Shown: positions 20,574 to 34,700, counted from the stretch's first letter. The stretch is 64,000 nucleotides of DNA from Adineta steineri (GCA_905250115.1 CAJNOI010000050.1:310706-374705); one strand, 5' to 3'. The notes: generated from the letters alone by a model not told the origin. Program-made: numbers and translations.

Positions 20574-22280
20574 CTAATGGTTTAGATTGAATCAGTCGCA
20601 GTGCTTGTGAGCATTTTCCGTGCTGTCTTATCTCTTCCCACTCACCGCGCATGTTATATTGAAGTGCTTGTCATTTTTTGTGCCTCCTGTTTACAAACAG
20701 TCATTCTAACGTTGCATATAATGCTAGCTTTTACTAAATAGAGCATTACTCTTTTTCTCTATCTATTTATACAACTGACTCCCACATTATGCGAAATGTA
20801 ACACCTGTAATAATAAATCAGAGAGAAATTTGTCCTTCTGTTTTACTCGAAATATTGTAACAAAAAAAATTGTTTTTTATATGTGTGATCTGTCATTGTC
20901 AATAAAAGAGTTGACTCTTGCTTGAATAAAAGCTTTTAAGTAAATGTAACATGCAATAAAGAGATTGATAATAAATAAGTTAATAAAGAAGAAATGAATC
21001 AGACTATCAAACTAAACTATATACACATATATTTAACCTTTATGATTCATATTATATCGATAGATAGATAGACCGAAAGAGAGTTTTTAAAGATAATAAT
21101 AATCATTTTTAAACTGATTACATTGAACGGAACTAGAACTTTATGCTTATATAATTATTCATGGATAAATAAAACCGAGTATGTCTAAGTATGCCTTTAT
21201 CATAAATATAATTACATGTTGAGTATTACTTTATTTTGTAGTATGGCTCATAATAAATATCTAAGTCACGAAAATTTTTAATAAAAAATAAGATTATATG
21301 TTGTACTGTATAAATATTTGTTTTTCTTACGAAGAAAAAAAAACAATCAATTTTTATACTTCAAAGATTAACACAAAAACGTATCATAGTATTCTAATAA
21401 AACAAAACAATACATGCGTGTTATTGATAAACAATAGTACATTAAGAAGAAAGACTTTGTAGATGAGTATTCTTTGTTAAAAACATAACAAACAAAGATA
21501 AAAGCATGTATTTACGCATAAATTCTTCTATTTAGAATGATAATAATAAATTCTTTGAAAACTTTTTTCTATTCATCATTATTTAGTTTGGAATAAATCT
21601 GAAATTTTAGAGTAAACACTGAATGATCTATGAGAATAGAAGTAGGAAGACATCAATCTAAATATTAATTAAAATGTTTTTTTTTTTTTGAAACGATACA
21701 GAAATCTAAATTGATTATGAAAAGAGAATGTTGACAGCCACTAATTATTGCATAAGTTTGAAATCTGTCAACTTTCTTCTAGAAGAACAGTAAGATAAGC
21801 TTTTTTTTCTTCACATTATAAGTCAAGTATTGTACCTGTCACTAAAGGAAACATATTTGATTTTTAATTGTCTTTTTTTTCTATAAGAAATTTTAACTAT
21901 CAACATTAAATTTCTGAGATAATTATCAAAAAGATGTTTACTATTTTTGAAATATTATTCGTCCTCTAGCTGATCATAAAATAGATTAACCTTTGGTAAT
22001 CTATAAATATTAATGCTTATATTAAACAATGAGGTCTATCGTTTTGCAGAGAGAAGTTTAATGCATTCTATTTTGCCATTAAACCTACAGTAGTGAATAA
22101 GTATTTCATTCATAGTAAGAGAGACTGAGAAACTATGTCAAGACTTCCAGTGTATAGTAAATAACGTTCACTTATAATTTATTCGATTCTTCTATTTTTA
22201 TAGAATATTGAAATGTAAGACTTCATTGATTGAGACACGTGTTTTAATATATAAAAATTTTTATTCTATAAATACAAATA

Positions 22281-22490
22281 CAGTCTGTCCACATAATCGG
22301 TTGTGATCCCGTCACGGTTTTTAAAATGACTGGAGATTCGAGACAGTTTTGCAGTCTCTCATTATAGAGAGTACGACTGGTTCTTCAAAATCGTTAATGA
22401 ATTTAATCCTCGACACTCAGTCGTTTCTTTATAATGAAAAAATAAGACGTGGCGAAATCACATTTTACGTGGACAAGCTGATCTAGGGAA
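22281..22490. mobile_element. Miniature inverted-repeat element, 210 bp
   Basis: The left end CAGTCTGTCCACATAA matches the reversed right end CAGCTTGTCCACGTAA. The similarity continues inward (GTGAT..CG.CACG). TA precedes the left end. The right end directly abuts the next element, so its own flank is obscured. Confidence 0.5.
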
Positions 22491-22783
22491 CTACAAAATC
22501 ACTTTTTTTGGTCCCGGACTTGATAAAAGCTTAAGAATAATTCTGGTATTGCCTTCATCTGTGCAAAAAAAAATATGAAGTTCACGAAAATTCTCGCTTT
22601 TTCGATTGTAAATTTAATCTATACGGTTTTTCTTGAACTATAAAATAACACATTTGTCAATTCTTAATTAAAGAAATAAGAAAATGTCTGGTCTCATGCT
22701 TGATAAAAACATTGAGGGATTAGCTGACGATTTTACTCTTGGTCCCGGTCCCGGGACCACTTTGCAGTTCCCTAGATCGGCAG
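22491..22783. mobile_element. Miniature inverted-repeat element, about 290 bp, abutting the previous one
   Basis: It begins ATCTAGGGAACTACAAA and ends with the inverse of ATCTAGGGAACTGCAAA, a 17-bp terminal repeat with one mismatch. GGTCCCGG words lie just inside both ends. It encodes nothing. The target duplication is unclear. Confidence 0.55.
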
Positions 22784-23204
22784 CCGATCATAAACAATGA
22801 ATACGGCATATCGAGATTTGCAAGTGATCATTAGACACTTAATAATTCGTATAAATTCAGTTTGTCATTTGAAACAACAATGAACTGTTTCAAAACTATT
22901 GAACTTTGAGAAATATTCCTAATCAAGCAAAATATGAATAACAGAAGATGATCTATTAATATTTTTTTTTCACTTATATAAACCACACAATAGTAAAAGT
23001 GTGTATAGCGAACAAAACAAAAAAAAACAAACAAGCAAAAAAGAATCATCGTCATTGAGAATGTATATAGAATATGTATATATATATATAAGTTATTATC
23101 ATCGAATTGAGAAAAAAAAAGTGAGAGACGTCAAATTAGATGCACAACGAGAAAATAAAATAAAATAAAAGTTAGTGGAAAGAAGAGAAAAAAAGAAACA
23201 TTAT

Positions 23205-26200
23205 TTATTGTCGTGAACTCGATCCATTTGTCGATTGACGATGCATTGTTTGAACCATTAAACTAATATATGATGTAAGAAGATCATCCATTTTATAACC
23301 CTAAAATAGAATTCATATTTCTATTCTTTTAATCAGATAAATAAACTTACCAATGGTGATTCACATAATAAACGACTACCACGAACAATATCACCCACAG
23401 TCTAAACAAAAAATTTTAATCGAGAAATTAATTAAAAATAGAACGTTACCATATTGAAATAAGTATTTCCACTTGACCAATTTGAAATACTTGTAAATGG
23501 ATATGTCATAAGTAAATCTTTTGTTTTTGGATGAATTAAATTAACACCATTTTTATTAATTGCAATTAATAACTGTTCAGGAAATGCTGGATCCGATGTT
23601 TGCTGAAAAAAAAGTAAATCGATTTCTTTAAGAAAATATTTTTCTTCATCATACTTTAACTTCAAAAAAAGCTGAACCAAATGTTGTCCATTGATAGACA
23701 ATTTTAAGAAATTTGATTTTCGCATCTTCCGATGAAACATTACGAGATTGTCCATGAACAGTTACAATATGCTAGAAGAAACCAGATTATCAAAGAGAAT
23801 AATTTAAATATTCAAAACAAACTTTTTTCCATTCAGCATATGGAAGTTTATCAATAAGATCTGATGGAAGAAGATCTTTTAATCTAAAACAAAACGAACA
23901 TTATTTCGTATAATTTTAATATTTAGAAAATTTCTTACTGAAGATTTTCAAATTGAGCTGTATTATCACCGTATCGAACACGATATATACAAGCGGCTAA
24001 TTGAACAGCTTCATCAATTGAACATTTATGATAACCACGAATTAATTTTGGAAGTTCCTTTAAAAAATACGAACATATTTTCTAAATTATTCTATTTTTT
24101 CTACATACTTGATGATAATGAAATATAATATCAGCCATTCTATCTTTTCCTGGTACAGCATTTGTCCATAATTTTCTCATGAAAAATATTTGATAAGTAT
24201 ATTTCGGTGGATCTTCACGTTGTTTAGTTTTTTTAATCCATTCCTTTTCAAACAAAAACAAAACAATAATTTTTTCTTTACCGATTAAATATTCTTACAG
24301 TTAAATGTCGAACAAAATCAAAGAAGAAATCTCCTTCGGGTACACTGATAACTTTATCAAGAATTTTAACGAATAAACTAAAACCTTCACTTGATTGTAA
24401 TTTAAGTCGATCAGCAATATTTCGACAAAAATCTTTTGCACGTGTTGATGAATCAACTTCAAATGCTTCGGATGTATCATCAGGAAAATAAACTTTATGA
24501 TAAATTTGTGTTGTCATATGTTGTATAGCTTCAACTTCAACTTGATGTGGAGGATGTTTACGTTGACCATTTCTGAAACAAAAACATTGAGCAAAAAGAA
24601 TTTTACTTTTTTCAAAAATATTACTTTAATGTTCGTTGTAATCGAGCAAAACAATCAGCAGCTAATTGATGTTTACGTGATCGAAGAAAAAGATTAACTT
24701 CTTTAAGTAAAACAGCACTTGGAGCAAAACATCCACTTGCTAACCACATTAATTCCCATCCACGAGATTCACTTGCTTGATTACCATTATCAGTTAATTG
24801 TTTAACAATTTGGCAGAATATTTCATCTTTTAATATTTCCTAGAATAAAAAAACATACAAAATAGATTTTCGGATATTTCAAATTTTCAATTGATGATTA
24901 AAACTGACATTCTAATCAATTTTATTTCATGATATTCATAAAAAAAATTCACTTAATTAATATGTCAGTTTCAATATCCTTTTTTTAGTCATCTATACGA
25001 TGTCATTGAGTTCGTATATATCTTACATGTTTCAATGCTGGATCAAAAATAGCATCTGTTAATTCATTCGTTGCTCGTCGTCTTAAACCAGTTTGATAAT
25101 CTCCCATATATTTAAGTATATTCATAAAACAAGTACATGCTTCTTCACTTAATTCTAATTTTTCTTGTAATTTTTTTAATAATGGTTGTCTTAATGGTTC
25201 TTTTTGAAATGCCCATAAACGATCACCAGCATTATTGATTCCACCACGTCGTGTAAATGTATTTGACCATGTACGTTTAGGTGGTAAACGAAAATTTGTT
25301 TCAGCATATTTTTCTAATGTATAACCTTGTTCAGGTAAAAATTCACCATTCGTATTTCCATTAACGGAAAATAAATGTTCATTTTGTGCTTGTTGTTGAT
25401 TTATATCGGTCCACTGTAATGCAAAAATTTGTAAAATATCTTGTGGTGGTTTTGATAATGTCGGTAATATATAAACGCATTCACTCGGAAATTCACCGGT
25501 TGAGCCTGTGCGTTCATTATAACCAAAAAATGAACCTGTTTGATTTGAACGTGAATCTTCTTCTATGGTTATTAAATCACCACGTCGTATAGCTAAACCT
25601 TGTCCTGATGGATCAAAATCTTGTATAACAACAACATATTTCGATTTCTGTTTAAGACCATCTAAGAAATTAAGAACTAAATCACGTATATCATCCGCAT
25701 TATTTGATGTAAATGTATATTCATCATTTTTTATTGTTATTATTGTAAAACTATTACTTTGTTGTCTACTAGATGATTTACTACTAAGAACTTGTGTAAT
25801 TTCAGGAAATGATAATTCAAGTAAAACTTGTTCTTGATCATCAATAACATAAACACCTGTCCAATTAACAGCTATAATAACTTCATTTTTAGGTAATGTT
25901 GGTCCGGAAAATTTATATGCTTCATAGAAACGTGAAAATAATAATGGCCATTTAAATCGTGCATAATTAACAACATCTTCTTTAACACGTAAAACTGATA
26001 TAGAATCTTTTGTATTACTAAAATGACGTTTATGTGCATGTATAATTATTTGTAACCAACGTTCAGTTGCTTTATTTTGAACAAGTTGATTATCAGGTAT
26101 ATAATGAGGAAGTAATTCACGTAAACGATCAATATGCATTTCTTGACCATATTCAATATAATATTGTTGTGCAGCTATCATTGCTAAATCATCATCTAAA

Positions 26201-29200
26201 TCAAGTAAAAGAAAACATATGTCTAATCTATGAACCATTTAATGAAAGACAGTTAGTATATTACCTTTTTCACATCGATATTCGCCAAATTTAATTCCTC
26301 GTACAACTTGTTGATAGATTAAATTTGTTGCGACAGAATCATCTTGTGGATTATGCCACGGTGCAAATATTTCTTTACGAAAAAATAATCTCCATGGTGC
26401 TATTTTTTCTAATGTTCCTTGTTCTTTAGCATATTGTTCACATTGTGATATAGCATCCATAACATGATCCATACCAGAACCAAGTGATGAAACTTTATCA
26501 AATAATGCAATATATAATGAAAAACCAAATTTATCAGCTAAATTTATTTTTTCAGCTAATAAATCACATAATTCACGTGCTGTCGTAGCTGAATCAGCTT
26601 TTAAAGCTTTCGAACTACCATCCATAAATGTTATTTGAAGTAATAATGGTTCTTTATGTTTTGTTGCCTAAAAAGAAACAATAAATTCAAAATATCTCTT
26701 TCTTACATTGAATACGATATTCGAAATGTTCATGGCAATCAAGAAACTGCTGCTGTCAGATTGCGATCTCATGAAAAACATGACTTCTGCATCGCACTAT
26801 CATTATAATAGTTTTGGAAAATATATACGAATCTAGTGCCCAGCGGGACTGTCCCGATCTGTATTCCGTCGGGAGCGGAATCAAAATCCATTTTTCTTCG
26901 GACGGAACGGGTTTCTGTCGAGTTAGAGACGGTCGGGATGGAAAAATCCGGTCCCGCCGGACCCTACGCGAGTCTTATGCAAAAGTATCACTATCGTTTA
27001 TGAAATGCTTCATCTATATTATGAAAAGAAATTTTACTTGTAATTCAAGCCATGATGGTGGTTGTGTTCTTAAACCATTCATCATTGTTCTTGATAATCT
27101 TTCATAACAATATCTTGGAAAACCACTTGGACCATTAAGGATAAAATTTTGTAAATATTTGATTAATTTTGATGATGGTGCAAAACATCCAACACATAAT
27201 GATAATAAAATCCAACCACGTGCAATTGATTGTGATGATGGATTTGTTGTTAATTGTTTACATATTTGACAATAAATTTCATCACGTAATTCAGCAACAT
27301 GTATACCAAGACCAATAATAAAATGTAATTTTTCTAAATTTGATGTTGGACGATCTTCTAAAAATGGATTCATACCAGACATTTTGATTTGTTGTGTTGA
27401 ACTTAATAAATCTAAATCTTTTAAACGTGTTATAGCAACATCTGTAGATAATTTTGATTTTCGTTTTAATGTCATATTAACTAATTTTTGTTTAACTGAA
27501 CGTGATGTTGTTTTATTGGATGTTGGTGATGAACTATTATTATTATTATTATTTGTCATTATTGATAAAGAATTATCTGGTGATGTTAACGATGGTTGAT
27601 TATCAATTGATTCACTTAATTTTTGTGCTTCTTCTAAATCTTTTTTATTAAATTTTCTTCCAAGTGTTGAATGAATTTTTGTCATTACAGATTGTTTTTG
27701 ATGAACTATATTTGGTGTACGAACATCAGGTAAATCACACATAAATCGAAGAATTGTTATCCATATAGCTAAAGCCGCCTAATTAATAAAAAAACGAAAA
27801 GAAATGTTACAAATAAGCTCTATTTATCAATGGATTAGTTGTTAAACATATGTGAGTCATTCACTTCTATCAACTAGATTCTCTTGTTTAAATAATAGAT
27901 TTATCAGAGAATCTAATGAACGAACTCCTCTTTAATTAAGATCTATTAGAATAGTACAAAACCATCGGGTTCGTTAGCCTTATAGGAATCTGATTATGTT
28001 TCGAATTCTATTATATAAATCAATTTTAACGCACCAATTGATCACGTTCAGATTTGATTGCTAATAATGGTTGTTTGAGAGTTTTCTTCGTAAAATGTGG
28101 TGCTGCATTTCCTTGAAAATATGTTGAAGCAAATTTTGCAAATGTATATTCTCTTAAATCTTCATCTTGATCAGGTAATGGTAATGGTTTATCAATTCTT
28201 TCAACATTATCCATTGATTGCGGCATATTTCCTAATGTTGATTGCATTCCACCTGTTGTAACTGTTGCTGGACGATGTGTTGGTGTTATACGTTCTTCAT
28301 TATTCGATGGAAACATATTATTAAATAAATCATTTTCATCTGTATAATTTTTTCTTTCCATTAATAAACGTTTTTCTTTTGCACGTTGTTGTTCAAGACG
28401 TTCTTGTTCATGTATTTCACGTTCAAGAACTTTTAAACGTTCTTGATATTTTCTTTCAGCTTCTTCTTTAGCACGTTTAACACCTAATGATGATACTAAA
28501 CGTTTCTCTTCATCATGTCGTTCTTGTTCAGCTTCACGATACATTTTCTCTTCAATACGAAAACGACGCATTTGTTTCTGTGCTATATGACGTCGAACTT
28601 CAGATTGTAAAATAAGTATCGCATTCACTTTTCGACTATAATTTTGACGTGCTAAAATAATCAATCATAAAATGGAGAATTCTTTTTTCTTTTTGATACT
28701 TACCAAGATAACCACGACAATAACGTTGGATGTTAAGTATACGTGAACGTAAAACAGAATAACGAAGTGTTAACATACGAGTATGAAATTGTGTTTGTAA
28801 ACGTGTAAAGCCATTACACATGATTTGAAAACGTTTAACTTCACGATGACTTTTACAATATCGTTGTATAAGTGATACACTTTGACGTATGGCAATAAAT
28901 TGTCGACGTGCAATCCATTGACGAATAGAATTTTGTAGAATAAGAATTTTTCGTGCCATAACTTGTTCACGAGCTTGTTCAAGAAATACATCTTGAGCAT
29001 CCTATGAATACAGATTTATACTCTTAATTCAAATACATTTATTTTCTTATTTACCTTAAGAAAAACTTTTGTTTTACCAATTTGATAATCTTGATTAACT
29101 AAAACAGTTTTACAAATTTTCTCTGCAGCCAATCGACAATCGCCTTCAACATGTGATGGTCCAATACCCGTTGCCAATAAACGATAACGATCAACAAAAT

Positions 29201-32200
29201 CTCGAAATATATGACGTATAGGATAACCTTTTCTTCGTATACTTATAGTTTCCATCATTCCGGAATAACGTAATTGTCGACAAACTAATGCTCGATCAAA
29301 ATTCTATATAGAAAATTGTAAGATTTAATAAATACGAAAAAGAACGACTTACATCCGGTGCTTTGTATTCATTTGGTTTAATACAACGAATAAAAAATGG
29401 TTGACATGCAGATAATATAGCCATTAATGAATCTAAGGATTTTTTAAATTGTGTACCCAATGATGGTGCACGTTTTCTTGTTTCGGTTCCAATTTGAAAT
29501 TCATTTAAAAATAAATTTCTTAAAAATTTACTTTTTGTTTCTTGTAATAATTTCATAAGATCTTGACTAAATGTATCACGATTTTTTTCGAGAAAATCTA
29601 TATGCAAAAAAAATTATCTTAAAATTTTGAATAATAGAAAATATATAATTTACTTTCACAATCATAATAAACATTCCCGGCGAAATGTCGAATACCAAAA
29701 CTAATATTATTATCAGTTTTTCTTGGAATAAAATTTTCATTTTTCGAATGATTTGCATGAAGTTTATCACATAATGATCGATCTGTACCTTTTGGAAAAC
29801 GACTTTCTTCATCAATCAATGCAATTATATTCATAGATTTGATTGCAATTAAATCAAGTATACGTTGATTATCTTCAAATGCAATATGTTTCCAATTAAT
29901 ATGTTCATTATTATATTCTTCTTGTTCAAGTTTAAATATATGATGAACAAAAAATTGTTGTAAATTTTCATTGGCATAATTTATACATAGCTGTTCAAAA
30001 CTATTTCGTTGAAAATTTTCAAAACCAAATATATCCAATATACCAAGACTAGAAAAAATTCATTTTTAGACTTATAAATATGAACATTCTAGTGTATATT
30101 ATGATGATTGACTACATTAATACTGAATGCATGGAGTTATTGTCAACTCATTAAACTAAAATCATTTTCTTTTTCAGCAGTTACTAGGGTACGGCGGTTC
30201 CAAAAAATAATGGAGTCGAAAACCAAACCGGAACTGAGTTGAAACCACTCTTTTTTAGTTTCTACTGACCGGAGCTGGACCGGAACCGCGGTTCCGGGTA
30301 ATTTTTGGAGCCGCCGTGCTATAATCTTGAACATGTCATTTTGTAAAGTTTTCTGATTGTTTTACTCACTCTTGTACGTTATGAAAGATATGCTTTTTCA
30401 AATAAATATCATGCGTCTTTAATTTAAATCATTTTAATAACTCAAATTTTTTGAAAAAAAAGATTCGTATTTGTATAATACTTTATTGGATCCGTTCCCG
30501 GTTCTACATTGTATTCTAGGAATCGAACCGAAACCGCTCCTTTCTCATTTCTAATAACCGGAGCCGGGCCGGAACTGCGGTTCCGGATCCGATTTTTGGA
30601 ACCGCTGTACTCTAGCCGAACTTCTTGCGCCTGAGTTCTTACTTTTATTAGAGGAGTATTTAAATTTTTTCTTGAGTTGACCGCATGAAACACTCAAGCA
30701 GTATGGACATGTGCTGAAGTTTGTATAGGTCAAGTATGAAAAAGAAAATTTCGTCTAGAGTATCTACTTGTCAATAGTCTATAATGATATATGGTTGATT
30801 ATGTAAATTTCTATAGATTTTATGATCTATCGAAAAGTTCGATTGTTTTTTAGTATGACCATTTATCATAAATAAACTAGGTCTGTTTATTTTCTAAGTC
30901 ATTACCTTTTTCGATATGCTGATGGATCTTTCGGTTTAAAAATAGCTGAATTAATTTTTTCAACAATCCAAATGAACATCTTCCCATAAATTCCTTTTAC
31001 AAATGCATCACTAAAATTTGAAAAATAAAAAAAAAGACCCAATAATTTTATATCTATTCATACCGAACATCAAAAGCTTGTTGTTGACTAAGAGGAGTAA
31101 CAACTGCTTCACCATGAGCAAAAATTGTTCGCTTCAATAATCCATCTCGAAGACCATTATCATCAAGCTTTAAAAATCAATACAATATGAAATAGTAAAT
31201 ATTTGAATTCTTACTTTGAGTAATTTCGAAACAGTTCGAAGTACATTTATATTAGCTACAGTACATGTATCCATATTTTGAGTTGTTGTTGCTAAATAAT
31301 TAATTATTTCATTTGTTTATAAGAAATTTTATTAATCCTACCTTGAAATTTTACATTTCCCAAATGTAAAACAGCTGATAATAATCTCAGAATATCATTT
31401 AACTCATCATCACTAAACATTAAAACTTTACAAGCACTTTTTATTGTTGACCATTCTTTTCCATCATCTCGACTATCACAATAAATCGTACCATCAAGCT
31501 TAAATATATTCAATTACTAATCCATCGAAAAATTATTAAATTTTATAATACCTGATTAAGATAAATATAATCACTAGCTGTTGTTAAATCTAATATATGT
31601 TTTTCTTCTTTCGACATTCCAGCTAACATACAATAAAAAACATGATAATTTCGTTCATCACGAGCCTAGAAAATATAAATTATGGTTTTTCTTAACTTAT
31701 AAAATCAATAATAAGACGAACTTGTGACACAATACGAGATTTTTCTAATAAATATTGTTCAATTTTCGCACCTTCAATTGCACCTCGTTTATCAAAATGT
31801 ATATCAATATATTTTCCAAAACGTGATGAATTATCATTTCGAACTGTTTTTGCATTTCCGAAAGCTAAAACAAAAAATTAAATTTGTCTCCAATAGGAAA
31901 AAAACATTTTTTTTACCTTCAAGAATTGGATTCGCATCGAGTATTTGCTGTTCAATCCATGAATGTTGTCCACTAGTTGCTGCCAAAAATTGTAAAGTTA
32001 ATTTGGTTGATTCTGTTTTTCCACTACCACTTTCACCACTTATAATAATACATTGATCATGTTGATAACGTTGCATACTCCAATATGCATTGTCACCAAT
32101 CGCAAATATATGTGGTTGTAATTCACCTATTTTTTTATTTGAATATTGACGAATATTATCAATATTATATATATTTAATAATTTATATGGATTAACAGCA

Positions 32201-33535
32201 ACTAGAATTGATCCGGTATATGTCTAGAAATGAAGATATATATATTTTATTGGAAAGAAAAACTAAATAAAACATACATAGATTTTATCTTCTTTATAAC
32301 GCATATGAAGATTATGAAGTATAGCAGATTCTTTGAGATCTCCTAATAGAATCATATCATCTACACCTTCAACAGAACTAATATGCATTGAACGAAATTT
32401 TGTTTGAATAGGAAAATGAATTTCCTGAAATAAAAGAATATGTATATATATTTTAATAAGTATTGAAAATAGAAGAATTACTTGGTCATTATCATCTATG
32501 AGAAGAATTTGTCCGGCTTGTGTAGCGACCACGCGAGCACCAATTTCGACATTGAACTCGCTGCCGGTACGTTGATCGACCCACACATGATCACCCTAGA
32601 AACAGAAATTTATTCTTTAGAATATAATCAAAATTTTTTCATTATAGGCGACCTGTAGAAAGTAGTTGCTTATCGGTATCGATGGCATGACTTTTCTATT
32701 CGTTTTAATTCAATCTATATGATTTAACGATAATCATCATCATCATATTCTCATCTATTTACTCATCGTATATACGAAAGTAAGCAAACGCGTGTATATG
32801 TATACTTATTGAAAATCATAGGTCCTGCCCACTATGTATACAGAGAAAGGGAGAGAGAGAGAGAAAGTATTATTCATGCAGAATTACGATATACGTATGT
32901 GTTCATCTATTGACATTCTCTCTCTCGCGTTCTATACTACATCGTCTCTCATTTTATATCCATCATAATAATCGTTTATGATTGATGGTCGAGAGAACAG
33001 ACTTTATCTTGTTCGAATTTTTTTTACTATACACTCATTAACACGCAAATTCGAACAAATAATTATAATAACCATAAAAAGACCGAAAATGACTCGATCT
33101 TTTTTTCTTCATCTTAACTAACCGCCGTCAAACAAATATTAGTATCAAGATTGGCCGATGTTTATTGTTAAATGATGTTCATTTTTATAGAAAGATATAT
33201 TTTTTTTCACTACACATCAGTGTGTGTGAATAAATCTAGATCAACATTGAACATCAATATATACATAAGAGAAAAAAAAGAGGAAGATGAGAAATTTAGA
33301 GAATGAGCACACGTCAGCAAGCAAGCGAACATTGTCGTCGACAACGACGACACATAGTTTGCTAAGAGATCAATTCTTTACGCAGACAACTGCATGAATG
33401 ATGTAAGATATAATGAAATATGGGAGATATTTAATTATAAATCAAGGTGGAATACATTGAATATGATTTTAGATTAACAACTATCGATAAATATATAAAC
33501 GAAATCATTTAACTTACTTTTGATACGCTCACCAT
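23205..33535 (-). CDS. MYO7A: Unconventional myosin VII (MYO7A-type), complete gene
   Basis: A multi-exon gene (more than 20 exons) for a class VII myosin of roughly 2,100 residues. The 18-nt first coding exon (33518-33535) gives MVSVSK and splices to [14 protein letters not shown]. The motor has P-loop [10 protein letters not shown], switch [10 protein letters not shown], switch [11 protein letters not shown] and actin-loop [10 protein letters not shown]. About five IQ motifs follow (28580-28990), then a charged helix with [14 protein letters not shown]. Next come MyTH4-1 (about 27040-27740), FERM-1 (25700-26670), SH3 (about 25470-25650), MyTH4-2 (24540-25400) and FERM-2, ending in [13 protein letters not shown] and a short Ser/Gln tail. 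Order and sequence follow animal myosin VIIa, which works in actin bundles of stereocilia, microvilli and related protrusions. Introns near 26700-27040 and 30060-30890 hold miniature transposons. The VII assignment is firm; the symbol follows vertebrate usage. Confidence 0.97.
26836..26964. mobile_element. TA-flanked MITE, 129 bp, in a myosin VII intron
   Basis: TA flanks both ends (26834-26835 and 26965-26966). The left end GTGCCCAGCGGGAC and the reversed right end GGGTCCGGCGGGAC are inverted repeats. It is strikingly GC-rich (GTCCCG/CGGGAC words) in an AT-rich intron. The ends resemble those of the 30187-30319 element. Confidence 0.6.
30187..30319. mobile_element. TA-flanked MITE, 133 bp, in a myosin VII intron
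   Basis: TA flanks both ends (30185-30186 and 30320-30321). Inverted ends share ACGGCGG(T/C)TCCAAAAA. The interior has CCGGAACC-type words. A related partial copy lies about 165 bp further on. Confidence 0.6.
30485..30612. mobile_element. Diverged partial copy of the neighbouring MITE
   Basis: It shares ACCGGAGC.GG.CCGGAAC and GCGGTTCCGG with the element at 30187-30319. Its right end, reversed, reads GAGTACAGCGGTTCCAAAAA before TA at 30613-30614. The left end is not clearly an inverted repeat, so it is probably truncated or rearranged. Confidence 0.45.
32847..32869. repeat. GA microsatellite in the first intron of myosin VII
   Basis: A GAGAGAGA run preceded by AAAGGGAG. A CT run follows about 60-70 bp later (near 32918-32930). 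Both lie in the long intron after the 18-nt first coding exon, where promoter or enhancer elements often sit. Confidence 0.7.
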
Positions 33536-34700
33536 TCAGCATAAACCTAGAACAAAAAACAAAAAAAGAAATCGAAATATAATAATATACAATTTAAATT
33601 TTTATAGAAATATAAATTGAATGTTATTACAAGAAAACATATGAAAGATATAGAAAAAATGAAACTAGTATTAGAACATACACAACTAGAGATTATATAT
33701 AATATTTTCTTCGTTTTTCTTCTTTCAGGTATGTATATGCTCTCATGCCCGACCGCTAAAAGGTAGTCAACTGCAAGGAGTGGTTCTCTTCTTCTTCTTC
33801 TTTTCTTCTCGCGAACACTATATAGCGTTTTTTTTTTATTTGAATAAAATCTTCTCCCGTCTCCTGCATACATATGTATATGTGTTCGTTTTGCGTTCTT
33901 TGTCTGACCACAGCAATAGCTGACCAAAATGTAATCGATGTACAGGCTCGCCTTTATGCTGTCTCTTTACTCGCTTTTTTTTTTCTTCTATTATTATTCT
34001 TGTACTGGGCCCAGGTAAACGAAAGAAAAAGAAAAGAAAAGCAAGAGCGAATGGACCTTTCTTTTTATTCAGACAAATAATGTAGACAGCGTCACAATCA
34101 CGAACAAATTTTATCATCTGATCTGTCAACTTGCATGTCATACCATTTTCACCTTACTTACTCTTCGATTTGTTCTAATGTCTATAGAGAAATGTTTACT
34201 ACAATGTCCAAAGTAAAAAAAATGAGAGAGAGAGGGGAGAGAGTAAGTGAGAGTGAAAGGAATAAAGACGACAAGTACTTCATCGTCTCAATTGACACAT
34301 CAAAAACAGATCAACGATCAATATCGACCTTCTTTACAAAGCTAATGGTTCTCAATTTTCTTTTCAACGAACATGAAAAGAAGACAGCTGTAGCGTGCCA
34401 TTGATTCATAAGATTATATGCATGAAAAACGACTGGATCAAGGTTTATTTTTTTAGAGAATAATATCTACCTGTTTACATCGATATTTAATTTTCAATGT
34501 TAAATAAATACGAAAAGGATTTTCTGCTATATAATTTTATTTTTAAATATTTGCAACTAAATCCTAATCAGTTAGCATAAACGATAGTCGGAACTTTTCT
34601 ATATGGATAAACGGAGAGATGTCGCTAAGTATTCTTCGTTTTTTGATTGGATAAAAATTTTATGAATTACAATATATTATTTGAATATCATTTCGAAAAA
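33536..34700. other. Divergent promoter region between myosin VII and RPP30
   Basis: About 1.1 kb between two start codons pointing away from each other. It contains CTT-rich (33780-33810) and GA-rich (34223-34260) tracts. Short frames here are low-complexity and lack coding character. An untranslated first exon for either gene is possible but not shown. Confidence 0.5.
34223..34260. repeat. GA-rich microsatellite upstream of RPP30
   Basis: GAGAGAGAGAGGGGAGAGAG with degenerate continuation, about 440 bp before the RPP30 start. Confidence 0.65.

Larger units (their letters stand above)
20247..23204. other. Intergenic region with inserted elements
   Basis: About 3 kb between the 3' end of myosin VII and the start of the serine-rich gene. 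It holds a GA-based minisatellite (20512-20573) and two abutting inverted-repeat elements (22281-22783). The rest is AT-rich with homopolymer runs and no gene-like frame. Confidence 0.5.

Noticed and set aside
30515-30545. A tRNA T-loop-like string (GGTTCGATTCC on the minus strand)
   Set aside because: It lies inside the CCGGAACC-type miniature element, and no acceptor stem, D-arm or anticodon arm can be drawn around it.
33547-34404. Several overlapping frames upstream of myosin VII and RPP30
   Set aside because: They are driven by CTT, GAA and poly-T tracts in the divergent promoter region and have no conserved motifs.
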